From positions 245,942-309,941 of the forward strand of contig NZ_KB849994.1 in the NCBI RefSeq assembly GCF_000369405.1: a stretch of 64,000 nt of DNA. Reading direction: 5' to 3'. Below the pieces are notes generated by a model. The model did not search any database. It saw only the letters and a program-made list of their open reading frames with translations, and was not told where the DNA came from. The stretch comes from Acinetobacter sp. ANC 3929. GTDB taxonomy: Bacteria; Pseudomonadota; Gammaproteobacteria; Pseudomonadales; Moraxellaceae. The position numbers and the translations under genes are program-made. Of this stretch, positions 34,065 to 42,077 are shown in pieces. Position 1 is the first letter of the stretch. Each line of letters begins with the position of its first letter.

Positions 34065-35193
34065 TAACAACGATGGCAGTAATACAACTGCTCTGCCAAC
34101 AGAAGAATTAAAGATAAAAAGAGAAAGTGAAAAGTGTTTAGATCCTGATAAGAAAGACATTGGGATACATATTTATGAAGTTTTGTGTTCTACAATTGAT
34201 CGCTTTATTTATTGTGAACCTTATCAAAATACGACTATAGCTTTATGGGTTATTAAATCATGGTGTATGCCTGCTTTTAAAGTAGCTCCAATTCTTGCTA
34301 TTACAGCATTCACTAAAGGAGCAGGGAAATCCCAGCTACTCAATTTAATAGGTTGCTTATGCCACGATCCTGTCTCAACAAGCAATATAACGCCAGCAGC
34401 ATTATTTCGCTATATAGAGCAGTACAAGCCTACAGTACTTATTGATGAAGCAGATACTTTCTTAAGTCGAAGTGAAGATTTGCGAGGTATTGTAAATGCT
34501 GGATTTGAAAGCACGGGGTGTGTAATCCGTTGTGTGGGACAGGATAGTGAACCGACTCAATTTAATGTGTTTTGTCCAAAAGTAATCGCTGGTATTGGTA
34601 ATTTACCCTCTACGATTGAGTCTAGATCAATTGTGATTAACATGTATCGTAAGCCCGTACATATAGAAAAGGAAAAGTTACGTAAAGCTAATGAAAGTGA
34701 TTTTGATAGAATTAAACAGCTTGTATCAGAATGGGCAAATAATCATATTGAACAATTGATGAAGTATGAGCCTCAAATGCCTGATAAATTGAGTGACCGT
34801 CAAAAAGATTGTTGGGAGCCTCTATTATCAATTTCTGAATTACTCGGTGATCACATAGCAGAAGAGGCACGAAACGCAGCTATAGAGATTTGTAAGATTA
34901 ATTCTGATGAACCTCATGTTAATGAATTAATGTTATTTGATATCAGAAGAGTATTTGCTGAGCTGAAATTAGATCGTTTACCCACTATGGATTTAATAAA
35001 TGCGCTATGTGAGGATGAAGAAGCTGCATGGCGATATTTGAACAAAGGTGGGAAAATTACGCCTCGTCAGTTAGCTCAGATTCTAAAACAGTTCAATATC
35101 TCATCAAAACAAATCCGTTTTGGAGAGCAGACAAAGAAGGGGTATGACATAGCAGACTTCCAAGAATGTTTTTCAAAGTATCTGTATCAGTAA
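34057..35193 (+). CDS. DUF3631-domain ATPase (satellite replication-type protein)
   Basis: About 378 aa. A P-loop NTPase core is visible: Walker A-like FTKGAGKSQLLNLIG, Walker B TVLIDEADTFLS, and a sensor-like PKVIAGIGNLPSTIESRSI arginine region. The DUF3631 region continues with MPDKLSDRQKDCWEPLLSISELLGDH and ends in a winged-helix-like KGGKITPRQLAQILKQFNI. DUF3631 proteins occur in phage satellites and plasmids, often joined to primase; here no primase part is present. ATG 34057 with GGGGAA upstream is chosen over an earlier start that would overlap alpA by 71 bases. A role in island replication or helicase loading is inferred. Confidence 0.8.
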   Translation: MFDNNDGSNTTALPTEELKIKRESEKCLDPDKKDIGIHIYEVLCSTIDRFIYCEPYQNTTIALWVIKSWCMPAFKVAPILAITAFTKGAGKSQLLNLIGCLCHDPVSTSNITPAALFRYIEQYKPTVLIDEADTFLSRSEDLRGIVNAGFESTGCVIRCVGQDSEPTQFNVFCPKVIAGIGNLPSTIESRSIVINMYRKPVHIEKEKLRKANESDFDRIKQLVSEWANNHIEQLMKYEPQMPDKLSDRQKDCWEPLLSISELLGDHIAEEARNAAIEICKINSDEPHVNELMLFDIRRVFAELKLDRLPTMDLINALCEDEEAAWRYLNKGGKITPRQLAQILKQFNISSKQIRFGEQTKKGYDIADFQECFSKYLYQ

Positions 35194-35305
35194 TAGTCTA
35201 TCAACAGAAGCTCATTTCAAAGGACAAGTATGAGCTTTTGTTTCTTTTGGATTGTAAAAAATAAAAAATAAAAACATAAGCTTAAATGAAAAGTTTCGTT
35301 GTTTC

Positions 35306-35635
35306 TTAATCTTCTGCTTTAGAAGTAAGTTCACGAGCCAATATCAATAGTTGTTGTTTTTTAGCTGCGTCAAGATGATAGAAAATTCTATTAAGTTCAG
35401 CTAGTTCTTCTGTTTCGGCATAAAAAAAAGATAAAGGTTCATCTAGTGCTTTGGCAATACGTTCCGCAGTATTTGGATCAACCGTATGTATACCTTTTTC
35501 ATAGCGATTGATTCGAGTACTCGCAACAAATTCATCCAACCCAATCAACAAACCTAATTTTTCTTGAGAAATTTTTTGGGTTTTACGTATTGCTTTAAGC
35601 CTATTACAAAATTTTGATTTTGCATCGTCATTCAT
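35306..35635 (-). CDS. XRE-family transcriptional repressor
   Basis: A 109-aa Cro/CI-type protein. The helix-turn-helix is in QKISQEKLGLLIGLDEFVASTRINRYEKG, followed by VDPNTAERIAKALDEPLSFFYAE, typical of this family. The C-terminus is a short helical tail. It is divergent from a small gene. Two palindromes with related half-sites (TACGAA / TTCGTA type) lie in the interval, so autoregulation plus control of the rightward genes is likely. It probably keeps the island quiescent. Confidence 0.88.
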   Translation of the reverse strand: MNDDAKSKFCNRLKAIRKTQKISQEKLGLLIGLDEFVASTRINRYEKGIHTVDPNTAERIAKALDEPLSFFYAETEELAELNRIFYHLDAAKKQQLLILARELTSKAED

Positions 35636-35659
35636 AAGAAAAAAATTCGCAATCAGTAT

Positions 35660-35706
35660 TACGAATTTCGTATATTTAAGAATAATTTTTACTACGAAAT
35701 ACGTAG
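35660..35706. promoter_or_regulatory. Two operator-like palindromes between the XRE gene and its divergent neighbour
   Basis: TACGAATTTCGTA (35660-35672) and CTACGAAATACGTAG (35692-35706) share the TACGAA half-site. Their centres are 33 bases apart, about three helical turns. They are the likely binding sites of the XRE repressor. Confidence 0.7.
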
Positions 35707-35748
35707 TATTTACTGTAAACTAAAGAAAAGTTATCAATGGGAGCATTT

Positions 35749-35976
35749 ATGAGTAGAAAAACTGAAGCTCAATATCAACAAGAGCTTAAAGAGTATGAGG
35801 AATACTGTAAGCAGTATGAGCGTGAATGGGGCTATCTCCCTCGAACGCAGAAACCATTAACGCCTACAGAGCATGAAGCCAAATTAAACATACGATCTAC
35901 GCCAACAAATCGAATAGAAAGTATTTTTAGAGATTTACAGGATATTGCGACTGTAATAAAAAATGGAAAATTCTGA
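35749..35976 (+). CDS. Small hypothetical island protein (75 aa)
   Basis: I do not recognise it. It is soluble and rich in Glu, Tyr and Lys. It begins MSRKTEAQYQQELKEYEEYCKQYERE, a charged amphipathic helix, and continues with TQKPLTPTEHEAKLNI. ATG 35749 is preceded by GGGAG; an in-frame ATG at 35737 has none. It is divergent from the XRE repressor, behind two operator-like palindromes, so it is the first gene of the repressor-controlled rightward unit. Confidence 0.6.
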   Translation: MSRKTEAQYQQELKEYEEYCKQYEREWGYLPRTQKPLTPTEHEAKLNIRSTPTNRIESIFRDLQDIATVIKNGKF

Positions 35977-36008
35977 ATAACATAAGCTCTTAAAAATTAG
36001 GGGGAATA

Positions 36009-36317
36009 ATGGATAAGAGTACAAAAAAATTCACAATGCAAATAGGTGTTATATTTATCTTTAATATATTTTTATATATTAAGTTCGATACTATATCAGC
36101 TTTATGGTGGATCATTATAGCAACATGTGTCTTCACTTTTAATCATCTGTATTTCAAAAAGGAAGAATTTAAAAAGCTTAATATTTTAAATTGGATCGTA
36201 TATTTTTTGTTTATGATTTTAGTGCTGTATGTAGCTTCAAAGTATGGGAATAGTTTAGATGCTTTTCCATATCCAGTATTTATTTTATCTGCTTTTGCTT
36301 TAATAAAAAATCATTAA
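36009..36317 (+). CDS. Small membrane protein (102 aa)
   Basis: I do not recognise it. It has four short hydrophobic segments: residues ~10-27 (IGVIFIFNIFLYIKF), ~31-47 (LWWIIIATCVFTF), ~62-80 (WIVYFLFMILVLYVA) and ~88-98. The loops are short and the N-terminus basic (MDKSTKKF). GGGGG precedes ATG 36009. It lies between the small XRE-controlled gene and the Sel1 gene, same strand, with short spacing. Confidence 0.6.
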   Translation: MDKSTKKFTMQIGVIFIFNIFLYIKFDTISALWWIIIATCVFTFNHLYFKKEEFKKLNILNWIVYFLFMILVLYVASKYGNSLDAFPYPVFILSAFALIKNH

Positions 36318-36346
36318 GAATTGTTAGTAATTAAAAGGATATAGTA

Positions 36347-36946
36347 ATGAAAATTAAATATACTTTGCTTTTATGTTTTTTGTTTTCTTCGATTTCAATA
36401 CATGCAGAAGTTCCAAATTTTGAATTATTGAACGAAAGAGTAAACAAAAATGAAGAAAGTACTGATGATTTATATAATCTAGCCATGATCTACCGATACG
36501 ATCAAAAAAGTAAAGATCTTGGGTTAGCAAAATACTATATGACAATAGCTGCTGATAAAGATCATCCAGATGCTCTATACGAGTTAGGCATGATGTTTGT
36601 TCTAGGAGGAAAGGTATACAAAACAGATGAGAATGGTGTGTCGAATACGACCGTATATTGGGAAAAAGATATTGAACGAGGAGAATATTTACTTTTAGAT
36701 GCTGCTTCTAAGAACAATGTGAAAGCGCTTGTCTATTTAGGATATGAATACATTTTAGGTTATACATTGAATCAAGATATAGACTTAGGAATCAGTTGCT
36801 TAAAAAAGGCGGCTGAATTAGGAGATCAAACTTCACAACTATATCTCGGAAATGCTTATAGATATGGCAATAAAGTACCGAAAGATATAAGTAAAGGAAT
36901 TTATTATATGGAAATGGCTGCTAAACAAGGGAGTGAAGAGGCATGA
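36347..36946 (+). CDS. Exported Sel1-repeat protein, 3' end replaced by an IS
   Basis: A 199-aa exported protein. The signal peptide is MKIKYTLLLCFLFSSISIHA. Sel1-like repeats follow: GLAKYYMTIAADKDHPDALYELGMMF, then VKALVYLGYEYILG, LGISCLKKAAELGDQTSQLYLGNAYRYG and KGIYYMEMAAKQGSEEA. The frame ends at TGA 36944-36946, and those three bases are the first bases of the IS3 element. Beyond the IS the original frame would have continued from 38221 for about 10 more codons (ILSLKNMKRS, then TAA). The loss is therefore minor and the protein may still work. Sel1 proteins are usually protein-interaction scaffolds. Confidence 0.75.
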   Translation: MKIKYTLLLCFLFSSISIHAEVPNFELLNERVNKNEESTDDLYNLAMIYRYDQKSKDLGLAKYYMTIAADKDHPDALYELGMMFVLGGKVYKTDENGVSNTTVYWEKDIERGEYLLLDAASKNNVKALVYLGYEYILGYTLNQDIDLGISCLKKAAELGDQTSQLYLGNAYRYGNKVPKDISKGIYYMEMAAKQGSEEA

Positions 36947-36985
36947 TATACGCTGAATTATCAGGAGACTTTCCCTTGGGAGATT

Positions 36986-37840
36986 CTAGGCAGCCAACTT
37001 ATAAAAGTCTTCGGCCATTTGATTTGGTGTCTTAAAACCCAAACCCTTTTGAATTCTTCGATGATTATAAAATAACTCAATGTATTTTATAATATCTGCT
37101 TTGGCTTCTTCTCTAGTTTGATAGTTGTAATGATGAACTAACTCATTTTTCAATATTCCCCAAAAGCTTTCAATCGGTGCATTATCGTAACAGTCTCCGC
37201 GCTTGCTCATTGAACCTTGAAAACCATATTGCTCAAGTATATTTCGATATTCATGGCTGCAATATTGACTTCCTCTGTCTGAATGCACAATCAGTTCTTT
37301 GGTTGGTTTTTGATTGTGAATAGCCATATTTAGCGCATTACAAACAAGCTGTGTTGTCATGCGCTCATTTAAGCTATAGCCAACCACTTGCTTCGTGTAA
37401 AGGTCTTTTACCGCTGCTAAATACAGCCATCCTTCAACAGTCCATATGTACGTAATATCACTTGACCATGCTTGATTTGGTCTAGTCATTGAGAATTGTT
37501 GCTCCAGCAGGTTTTCATAGATCGCTCGATTATGGTCACTATTCGTAGTCCTTTTAAAACGCTTGTGTCGCTTACAATACAGGTGGTTCAGCGCTTTTAT
37601 CTGACGTACAGCGTACATACTCATTTTTATACCCTGAGCTTGTAAGTATTTGGTTAATCGAATATAACCATAGCTCTGCCTTGTCTCCTCATGGGCTATT
37701 TTCACCAATATCGTCTGTTGATTTCGTTGAATCGTTCTTTTGCTCACGCCTCTCTTGAGCCAATCATAAAAACATGAAACTGAAACATGAAGTAATCGAG
37801 CCATTAAGGTAATTGGAAAAGAATATCTTTTTTGTTTCAT
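36986..37840 (-). CDS. IS3-family transposase OrfB (DDE integrase domain)
   Basis: A 284-aa protein with an rve integrase core: the first Asp in WSSDITYIWTVEGWLYLAAVKDLYT, the second in VHSDRGSQYCS, and the Glu in NAPIESFWGILKNE. An HTH_21 N-terminal helix segment (EETRQSYGYIRLTKYLQ) precedes it. The frame is open upstream of its ATG into the end of orfA in the -1 frame, as expected for an OrfAB fusion made by programmed -1 frameshifting. No classical A6G slippery site is visible, so the frameshift is unproven. Confidence 0.92.
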   Translation of the reverse strand: MKQKRYSFPITLMARLLHVSVSCFYDWLKRGVSKRTIQRNQQTILVKIAHEETRQSYGYIRLTKYLQAQGIKMSMYAVRQIKALNHLYCKRHKRFKRTTNSDHNRAIYENLLEQQFSMTRPNQAWSSDITYIWTVEGWLYLAAVKDLYTKQVVGYSLNERMTTQLVCNALNMAIHNQKPTKELIVHSDRGSQYCSHEYRNILEQYGFQGSMSKRGDCYDNAPIESFWGILKNELVHHYNYQTREEAKADIIKYIELFYNHRRIQKGLGFKTPNQMAEDFYKLAA

Positions 37841-37851
37841 ATAGGCGTACC

Positions 37852-38151
37852 TTACTGACTTTCTTTGGCAAAGTACGCTGCTGCCTTTTTTAAAAATTCA
37901 CGTTCCATTTCAGCTATTTTGAGCTGTTGTTTGAGTTTTTTATTTTCTTCGAGTAGAGCGTTTAGATCAGGTGAATACTGTTTTGTACCTGCTAAAGTTC
38001 CAGCCTTTGCTTTGGTATTCCAATTTGAAAGAGTTTGCATTGAAATGCTAAGTTGTCTAGCTGTTTCCGAGACATTGCCTTGATTGGCTTCAATTAATTT
38101 GATGGCTTCAGCTTTAAATTCTGTGGTGTAAGTCTTGTGTTTCTTGCTCAT
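37852..38151 (-). CDS. IS3-family transposase OrfA (helix-turn-helix)
   Basis: A 99-aa DNA-binding protein. The HTH is YTTEFKAEAIKLIEANQGNVSETARQLSISMQTLSNW. A leucine-zipper-like helix follows, LNALLEENKKLKQQLKIAEMEREFLKKAAAYFA. It binds the terminal inverted repeats and is the N-terminal part of the OrfAB transposase. It starts 66 bases inside the right end of the IS. Confidence 0.92.
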   Translation of the reverse strand: MSKKHKTYTTEFKAEAIKLIEANQGNVSETARQLSISMQTLSNWNTKAKAGTLAGTKQYSPDLNALLEENKKLKQQLKIAEMEREFLKKAAAYFAKESQ

Positions 38152-38378
38152 GGTAAACTCCTGATGAGTGTGTTTAGTTTACCAAGTTAAAACCTCCTGT
38201 TTTTTCAGCACACATCAGCAATTTTAAGTTTAAAAAATATGAAAAGATCTTAAAATCAGTAAGAAAAATTAGAGAAATGGCTTTTAAAGGAATTTGGTAA
38301 GAGTCTTTAATGTGCATATAGATAAAACTATTTTCTTATCTATATGCGCAATGTGAATTTATAAGAAGTTTGCTGAAA

Positions 38379-38993
38379 TTAAGATTTATTTAAATTTCTA
38401 ATCCTTTTAGACTGACCTTGCTTAGTTTTATGTGGAGCAGGGAATTTTGAAGCAACAATTTTGGTACCTTTGAATTTCTCTTTTGTTTCATTTTTAGCTA
38501 AATAGGAATAACGTAATACAGCATCATATAGTTGTGATTCTATAGTTAGTCTATGAAAGTATTTTGTTTCATCGTTTTCACTCCAATTCCATTTAGGTTG
38601 GGCAATTGAGCCTTTGACTAATGGGAGTAAACATATAGCTTTGTTTACTTCTGTCAGGATAGTAAAACTCTTATATTCACCTGTACTGAAAGTGAGAAGC
38701 AGATGCAGATGGTAGCCTTTTTGATCTGTAAATTCTTTTACTAAGTAGTACCCATAACCGAGTATTCATGCCTTTCTGCAATAATTTAATTAATAATTGA
38801 TTTATTGATTTATTGATGAAAGATCAAAATCACTATTCTCCAATGAGATTACGATATGAGCAGCATCAGCTTTACTTAAGTTATCTCTACTATCTTCTAA
38901 TAGTCTTATAATTGACTCAAATCTTCTAGGATCTAGATTGTAATTTGTGTTGTATGTGTATCCTTTAGATACTGATTTTAATGTTTTAGGCAT
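38379..38993 (-). pseudogene. Broken inovirus-Gp2 / YagK-YfjJ-like gene
   Basis: Two minus-strand segments in the same frame are separated by in-frame stops (TAA at 38802 and TGA at 38766). The 5' piece (38802-38993, 63 codons) starts MPKTLKSVSKGYTYNTNYNL. The 3' piece (38379-38765, 128 codons) reads ILGYGYYLVKEFTDQKGYHL, then HLLLTFSTG, and later AVLRYSYLAKNETKEKF and VASKFPAP; it contains no methionine. GYHLHLLL and the later K-rich block fit the C-terminal domain of inovirus Gp2/YagK-YfjJ proteins, which occur in phage-derived islands. An internal deletion is likely. The 5' piece might alternatively be an independent small gene. Confidence 0.55.
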
Positions 38994-39877
38994 AGTTATA
39001 TTAATAAAAAATAAGTCTTAACTGGTAATGTAGTAATGAGATGGTTGGAAGTAATTAAATTTTATATAAATTTAAATAAATATAAAATGATTGTGTAATA
39101 GGGTATATCTAATAATATATATCCTATTAATTTTCAATGCAGCAGGTGGCAGTATTTAGATGTGAAATACGATTATTTATGCTTTGAGATCTTAAATAAA
39201 TCTAAATGCTTTTGTACCAAATAATTATATTTTTAATCGATATATCTTTTTTAAAGTTGGTTTTAACAGTAATATTTTTATTTGTCAAATTGGTCTTTTG
39301 TACTTGGTGATAGGTTTTATAATCAGAGATAAAATAATAAAACTTTAAGTAAATTAAATATAGGGTGCTATATACTCCTAAAATACTCTATTTGAAATAA
39401 AAGGATGTTGGACTATGGGGTGGTAGTGGAAATAATTAAAGTGTCTCTAAATGCAAATGAGAGTGTTTTTTGAGGGGTGGGGATCAGAACTTTCCTCTAA
39501 TCTTTTGAAAGAACGAGGTATTGCAAAGGCTATGTAGTACATATACACATAGGGGGAGTTTTATTTTTAGCCCCCATACCTTTTAGCAACTCCGCTTTCC
39601 CGCCCATCCCACCCCTTAGCAGCTAATTTAAGGTGGGGAAAGAAATTGAAACCAATAAGTAAGAATAACTTTCGCCCTCAGTTACTACTTACATTTGATT
39701 AGATGCGTTCTGTCGGTTGAATACTTTCTGATTGCTTTGCTCTGTTATACTTGCAATTAATCTTAATATTGATATATTGCAAATCAATCAAAAAGTTTAA
39801 AAAAACATGACTTAATATTTTTAGTTGAAAACTGGTAGTAGATGTTAATTTATTGTAAACTTTTCTGAATATAAAAT
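38994..39877. other. Long AT-rich noncoding region with a GC-rich hairpin cluster
   Basis: About 880 bases without a supported gene. Most of it is extremely AT-rich. In contrast, 39410-39640 contains G- and C-runs and hairpins: GGGGG(39552-39556)/CCCCC(39571-39575), and CCCACCCCTTA (39608-39618) with TAAGGTGGG (39629-39637). It could be an origin-like or regulatory region of the island, or the remains of lost genes. I see no repeats long enough to be iterons. Confidence 0.45.
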
Positions 39878-40366
39878 ATGGATGATGTGATGACTTATAC
39901 TAATGCCTATGAACTATTATGGAACTATTTTCAAATTCATTCTCAACAAAGAATGAGTATTTTTAATTTCTATATTGTAATAACCATAGCAATGTTTTCA
40001 TCATTTGGTTTTTTTCTTAGTGAACATGTATATATATTTGGTTGTTTGATAAGTATATTAATTATTGCTGTAAATTTTAGTTTTTTTAAACTTGATGAAA
40101 GAACTTCATTTATGTTGAAAGAGGTGGAAGAAAAATTAAGAGAATGGGAATTAAATAATATAGATGAAGCATATAGGATTTTTAATGATGAGGAAATAAA
40201 TTTTAAAGCATGTAGAAGTAGAAGTACTTATTATATTGATTTTGAAAAAAATTATACATACGGTGAAATATTTAGATTTACATTTAGGGTTTTTACTTAT
40301 TTATCAATAGGTTGTTTTGTTTTTAGTTTGTTGGCATCAATGAGCTTAATAGATATTCTTAAATAA
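39878..40366 (+). CDS. Membrane protein (162 aa) convergent with the Detocs-like operon
   Basis: A short N-terminal soluble segment (YELLWNYFQIHSQQRMSIFNFYIV) runs into a hydrophobic pair (residues ~27-44 and ~49-67). A charged cytosolic helical region (KEVEEKLREWELNNIDEAYRIF) follows, and a third membrane segment lies near the C-terminus (FRVFTYLSIGCFVFSLLA). The H-x-QQRMSxFNF pattern before TM1 recalls small membrane proteins often seen in defence islands (SLATT/RipA-like), but I cannot assign a named family. It converges on the receiver-phosphorylase gene and overlaps its 3' end by 8 bases. The start may be ATG 39890 instead. Its composition matches the AT-rich defence segment, so it likely arrived together. 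Confidence 0.6.
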   Translation: MDDVMTYTNAYELLWNYFQIHSQQRMSIFNFYIVITIAMFSSFGFFLSEHVYIFGCLISILIIAVNFSFFKLDERTSFMLKEVEEKLREWELNNIDEAYRIFNDEEINFKACRSRSTYYIDFEKNYTYGEIFRFTFRVFTYLSIGCFVFSLLASMSLIDILK

Positions 40367-41615
40367 TTTCATGAATATGTTTAGTTAGAAAGTCAAAAAG
40401 AATTTCGGTCGAAGTTAATATTGCATATTCCTGTGCAATATCAGCTTTATTAGGATCAGCAAAATCACAAACTGATTTTAGAGCAAAAAATTTAGGCCGT
40501 TTTTCTTCATTTGCCCAAAATGCAGCAGCGAATAATCCATAAATTTCCATTTCAACAGCAATCGTATTTCCATCTTGATTCAAAATTTGATCAATAGTTA
40601 CGCCATCTGCTAATACAGTAGAACCAGAAGCAATATTTCCGAATCTTATTTGAGGTGAAACGGAAGATAAGGCTTGGAATTTTCTTCTTCTTAATGCTTT
40701 GATAAAACTAGGATTATTTTTTCTGTATACTTTTAATTTAGATTTAATATTTGTATCACTTGGAATGTAATGAGCACGACTTTTTAAAATTGAAAAATTA
40801 TCTTCAGGATTAAGCACTAATTTACCACTTTGATAATTCCAAACTGATTCTGCAAAAATAATATCACCAAAATTTGTTTTATTAGGATCACCTGCACAAA
40901 TTCCTATCATACATAATAAGTCAATTTTAAATTTAGAAATTAATTTAGTTGTATAAACGGCGGTTGCAACCATTCCCATTTCATCAAGAGTGCATAAAAA
41001 AATATTTCTATGAACTTTATTTTCATCTTGGAAAGAACCTTTATTGTAAACAATTCCATCAATTGTCGCTGCTGGTTCCCAATTCCATGCCTTTTTAGTT
41101 AAAAGGTGATTTGTTTCTTTATCTAAAGCACATACTATTAATATCGAAGGAATATCGTATAGATGGTCATGTGAGGGAACTGAAGGTGTTTTCTTTATAG
41201 TTGTTGAAAGGTTATAATTACAATATTTTAATATTGTATTCATCCATTGGTCTGTATGTGCTTCATAAAGTAAAATATTCCATGATATTTCAGTAAAAAG
41301 ATATTTATTATCATTGATAAGATTTATATCAGCACTTATTCCAATAACATAAGATGGTCTTTTAAAGGTATCGTCAATTTTAATTCTTTCTATTAACTCC
41401 ATTGAACTATTACAATCTGTCGCAGTTTCTTGTGAAAAAATTGGTAAGACTAAATCTATGATTAAAAGATCATATTCACATGTTTCTAAAAGATTCGTTG
41501 CATCAGTAGTTGATCCAGCTATATTGATATCATTTTTAGAAATTCCTAAGTTATATAGTTTATCACAAAGAGTTGAATATCTTTTAGGATTGTCATCAGC
41601 GATTAATATTTTCAT
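40359..41615 (-). CDS. dtcC: Receiver domain fused to nucleoside-phosphorylase effector (DtcC-like)
   Basis: A 418-aa protein. Residues 1-130 are a CheY-like receiver with acidic pair D7/D8 and phosphoacceptor D54 (LLIIDLVLP). Residues ~155-418 are a PNP/MTA-SAH-nucleosidase domain: SILIVCALDKETNHLL, the IGICAGDPNKTNFGDIIFAE core, VEMEIYG (catalytic-type Glu355/357) and KSVCDFAD (catalytic-type Asp384). In the Detocs defence system, DtcC with this architecture cleaves ATP to adenine and ribose-5'-triphosphate when phosphorylated, starving phage-infected cells. Key residues are intact. It starts 2 bases after the receiver gene, with no clear ribosome site, so it is probably translationally coupled. 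ATP as substrate is by family inference. Confidence 0.85.
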   Translation of the reverse strand: MKILIADDNPKRYSTLCDKLYNLGISKNDINIAGSTTDATNLLETCEYDLLIIDLVLPIFSQETATDCNSSMELIERIKIDDTFKRPSYVIGISADINLINDNKYLFTEISWNILLYEAHTDQWMNTILKYCNYNLSTTIKKTPSVPSHDHLYDIPSILIVCALDKETNHLLTKKAWNWEPAATIDGIVYNKGSFQDENKVHRNIFLCTLDEMGMVATAVYTTKLISKFKIDLLCMIGICAGDPNKTNFGDIIFAESVWNYQSGKLVLNPEDNFSILKSRAHYIPSDTNIKSKLKVYRKNNPSFIKALRRRKFQALSSVSPQIRFGNIASGSTVLADGVTIDQILNQDGNTIAVEMEIYGLFAAAFWANEEKRPKFFALKSVCDFADPNKADIAQEYAILTSTEILFDFLTKHIHEII

Positions 41616-41617
41616 GA

Positions 41618-42076
41618 TTAATATATATATTCTAAGATCTTGGATTTCCAGTTCGCATTTATTGAGTTATAAAAAAGTACATCATGAATGATATTAGGGA
41701 AATCTTCAATTAGTTCATTTTTAAAATTAATAAAATCTATCGGTTTATTTTCAATTAGAAAAGCTTCATAACCAGTGAGAATTATTGTTTTACAACAAAT
41801 ACTCATTAAATCCATAAAATCAAGAATTTCAACACCTCCTATATGGCGTGCTCTACCACCACTTTCATTATTACTAATATTGAAAGTAGGAAGTGAAATA
41901 TCTAAAATCAAGATGTCAGGTTGCTTTTCTTCAATTTTATTAATTGCATCAGTTACGCTATTTGCTTGCATGAAAAATAAAGAAAATGCATGTTCTTTAT
42001 TTTTTAATATATGATTTTTTATATGAAGAAATTTTTGTGAATCATCTTCAACAATTAAAATATTTAAATCTTTCAT
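41618..42076 (-). CDS. dtcB: Stand-alone receiver protein (DtcB-like)
   Basis: A 152-aa CheY-like receiver with no output domain. It has acidic pair D11/D12 (ILIVEDD), phosphoacceptor D59 (ILILDISLP), the switch Thr in IILTGYEAF and a Lys in ENKPID. The loop after D59 is longer than usual (NISNNESGGRARHIGG). In Detocs, DtcB acts as a phosphate sink that buffers spurious kinase signalling and protects the cell. It starts one base after the stop of the kinase gene (ribosome site GGAAG inside that gene) and ends 2 bases before the effector gene, so the three are one operon. Confidence 0.82.
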   Translation of the reverse strand: MKDLNILIVEDDSQKFLHIKNHILKNKEHAFSLFFMQANSVTDAINKIEEKQPDILILDISLPTFNISNNESGGRARHIGGVEILDFMDLMSICCKTIILTGYEAFLIENKPIDFINFKNELIEDFPNIIHDVLFYNSINANWKSKILEYIY

Positions 42077-42077
42077 G

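Larger units (their letters stand above)
36944..38217 (-). mobile_element. IS3-family insertion sequence (1274 bp)
   Basis: The terminal inverted repeats are imperfect. Left end: TGATATACGCTGAATTATCA then GGAG. Right end, inward: TGATGTGTGCTGAAAAAACA then GGAG. It has two consecutive minus-strand genes, orfA and orfB, of IS3 type and a GCA target duplication. Both open frames are intact, so the copy may be active. It interrupts the last codons of the Sel1 gene. I cannot name the exact IS. Confidence 0.92.
36941..38220. repeat. 3-bp target-site duplication GCA flanking the IS3-family element
   Basis: GCA at 36941-36943 and again at 38218-38220, immediately outside the element's terminal inverted repeats. 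A 3-bp duplication is usual for the IS3 family. Confidence 0.85.

Noticed and set aside
36354..36545. Minus-strand frame opposite the Sel1 gene
   Set aside because: No ribosome site, and the plus-strand Sel1 repeats with signal peptide explain the region.
38994..39877. CRISPR array or iteron series in the long noncoding region
   Set aside because: There are no regularly spaced direct repeats of useful length; only scattered hairpins.
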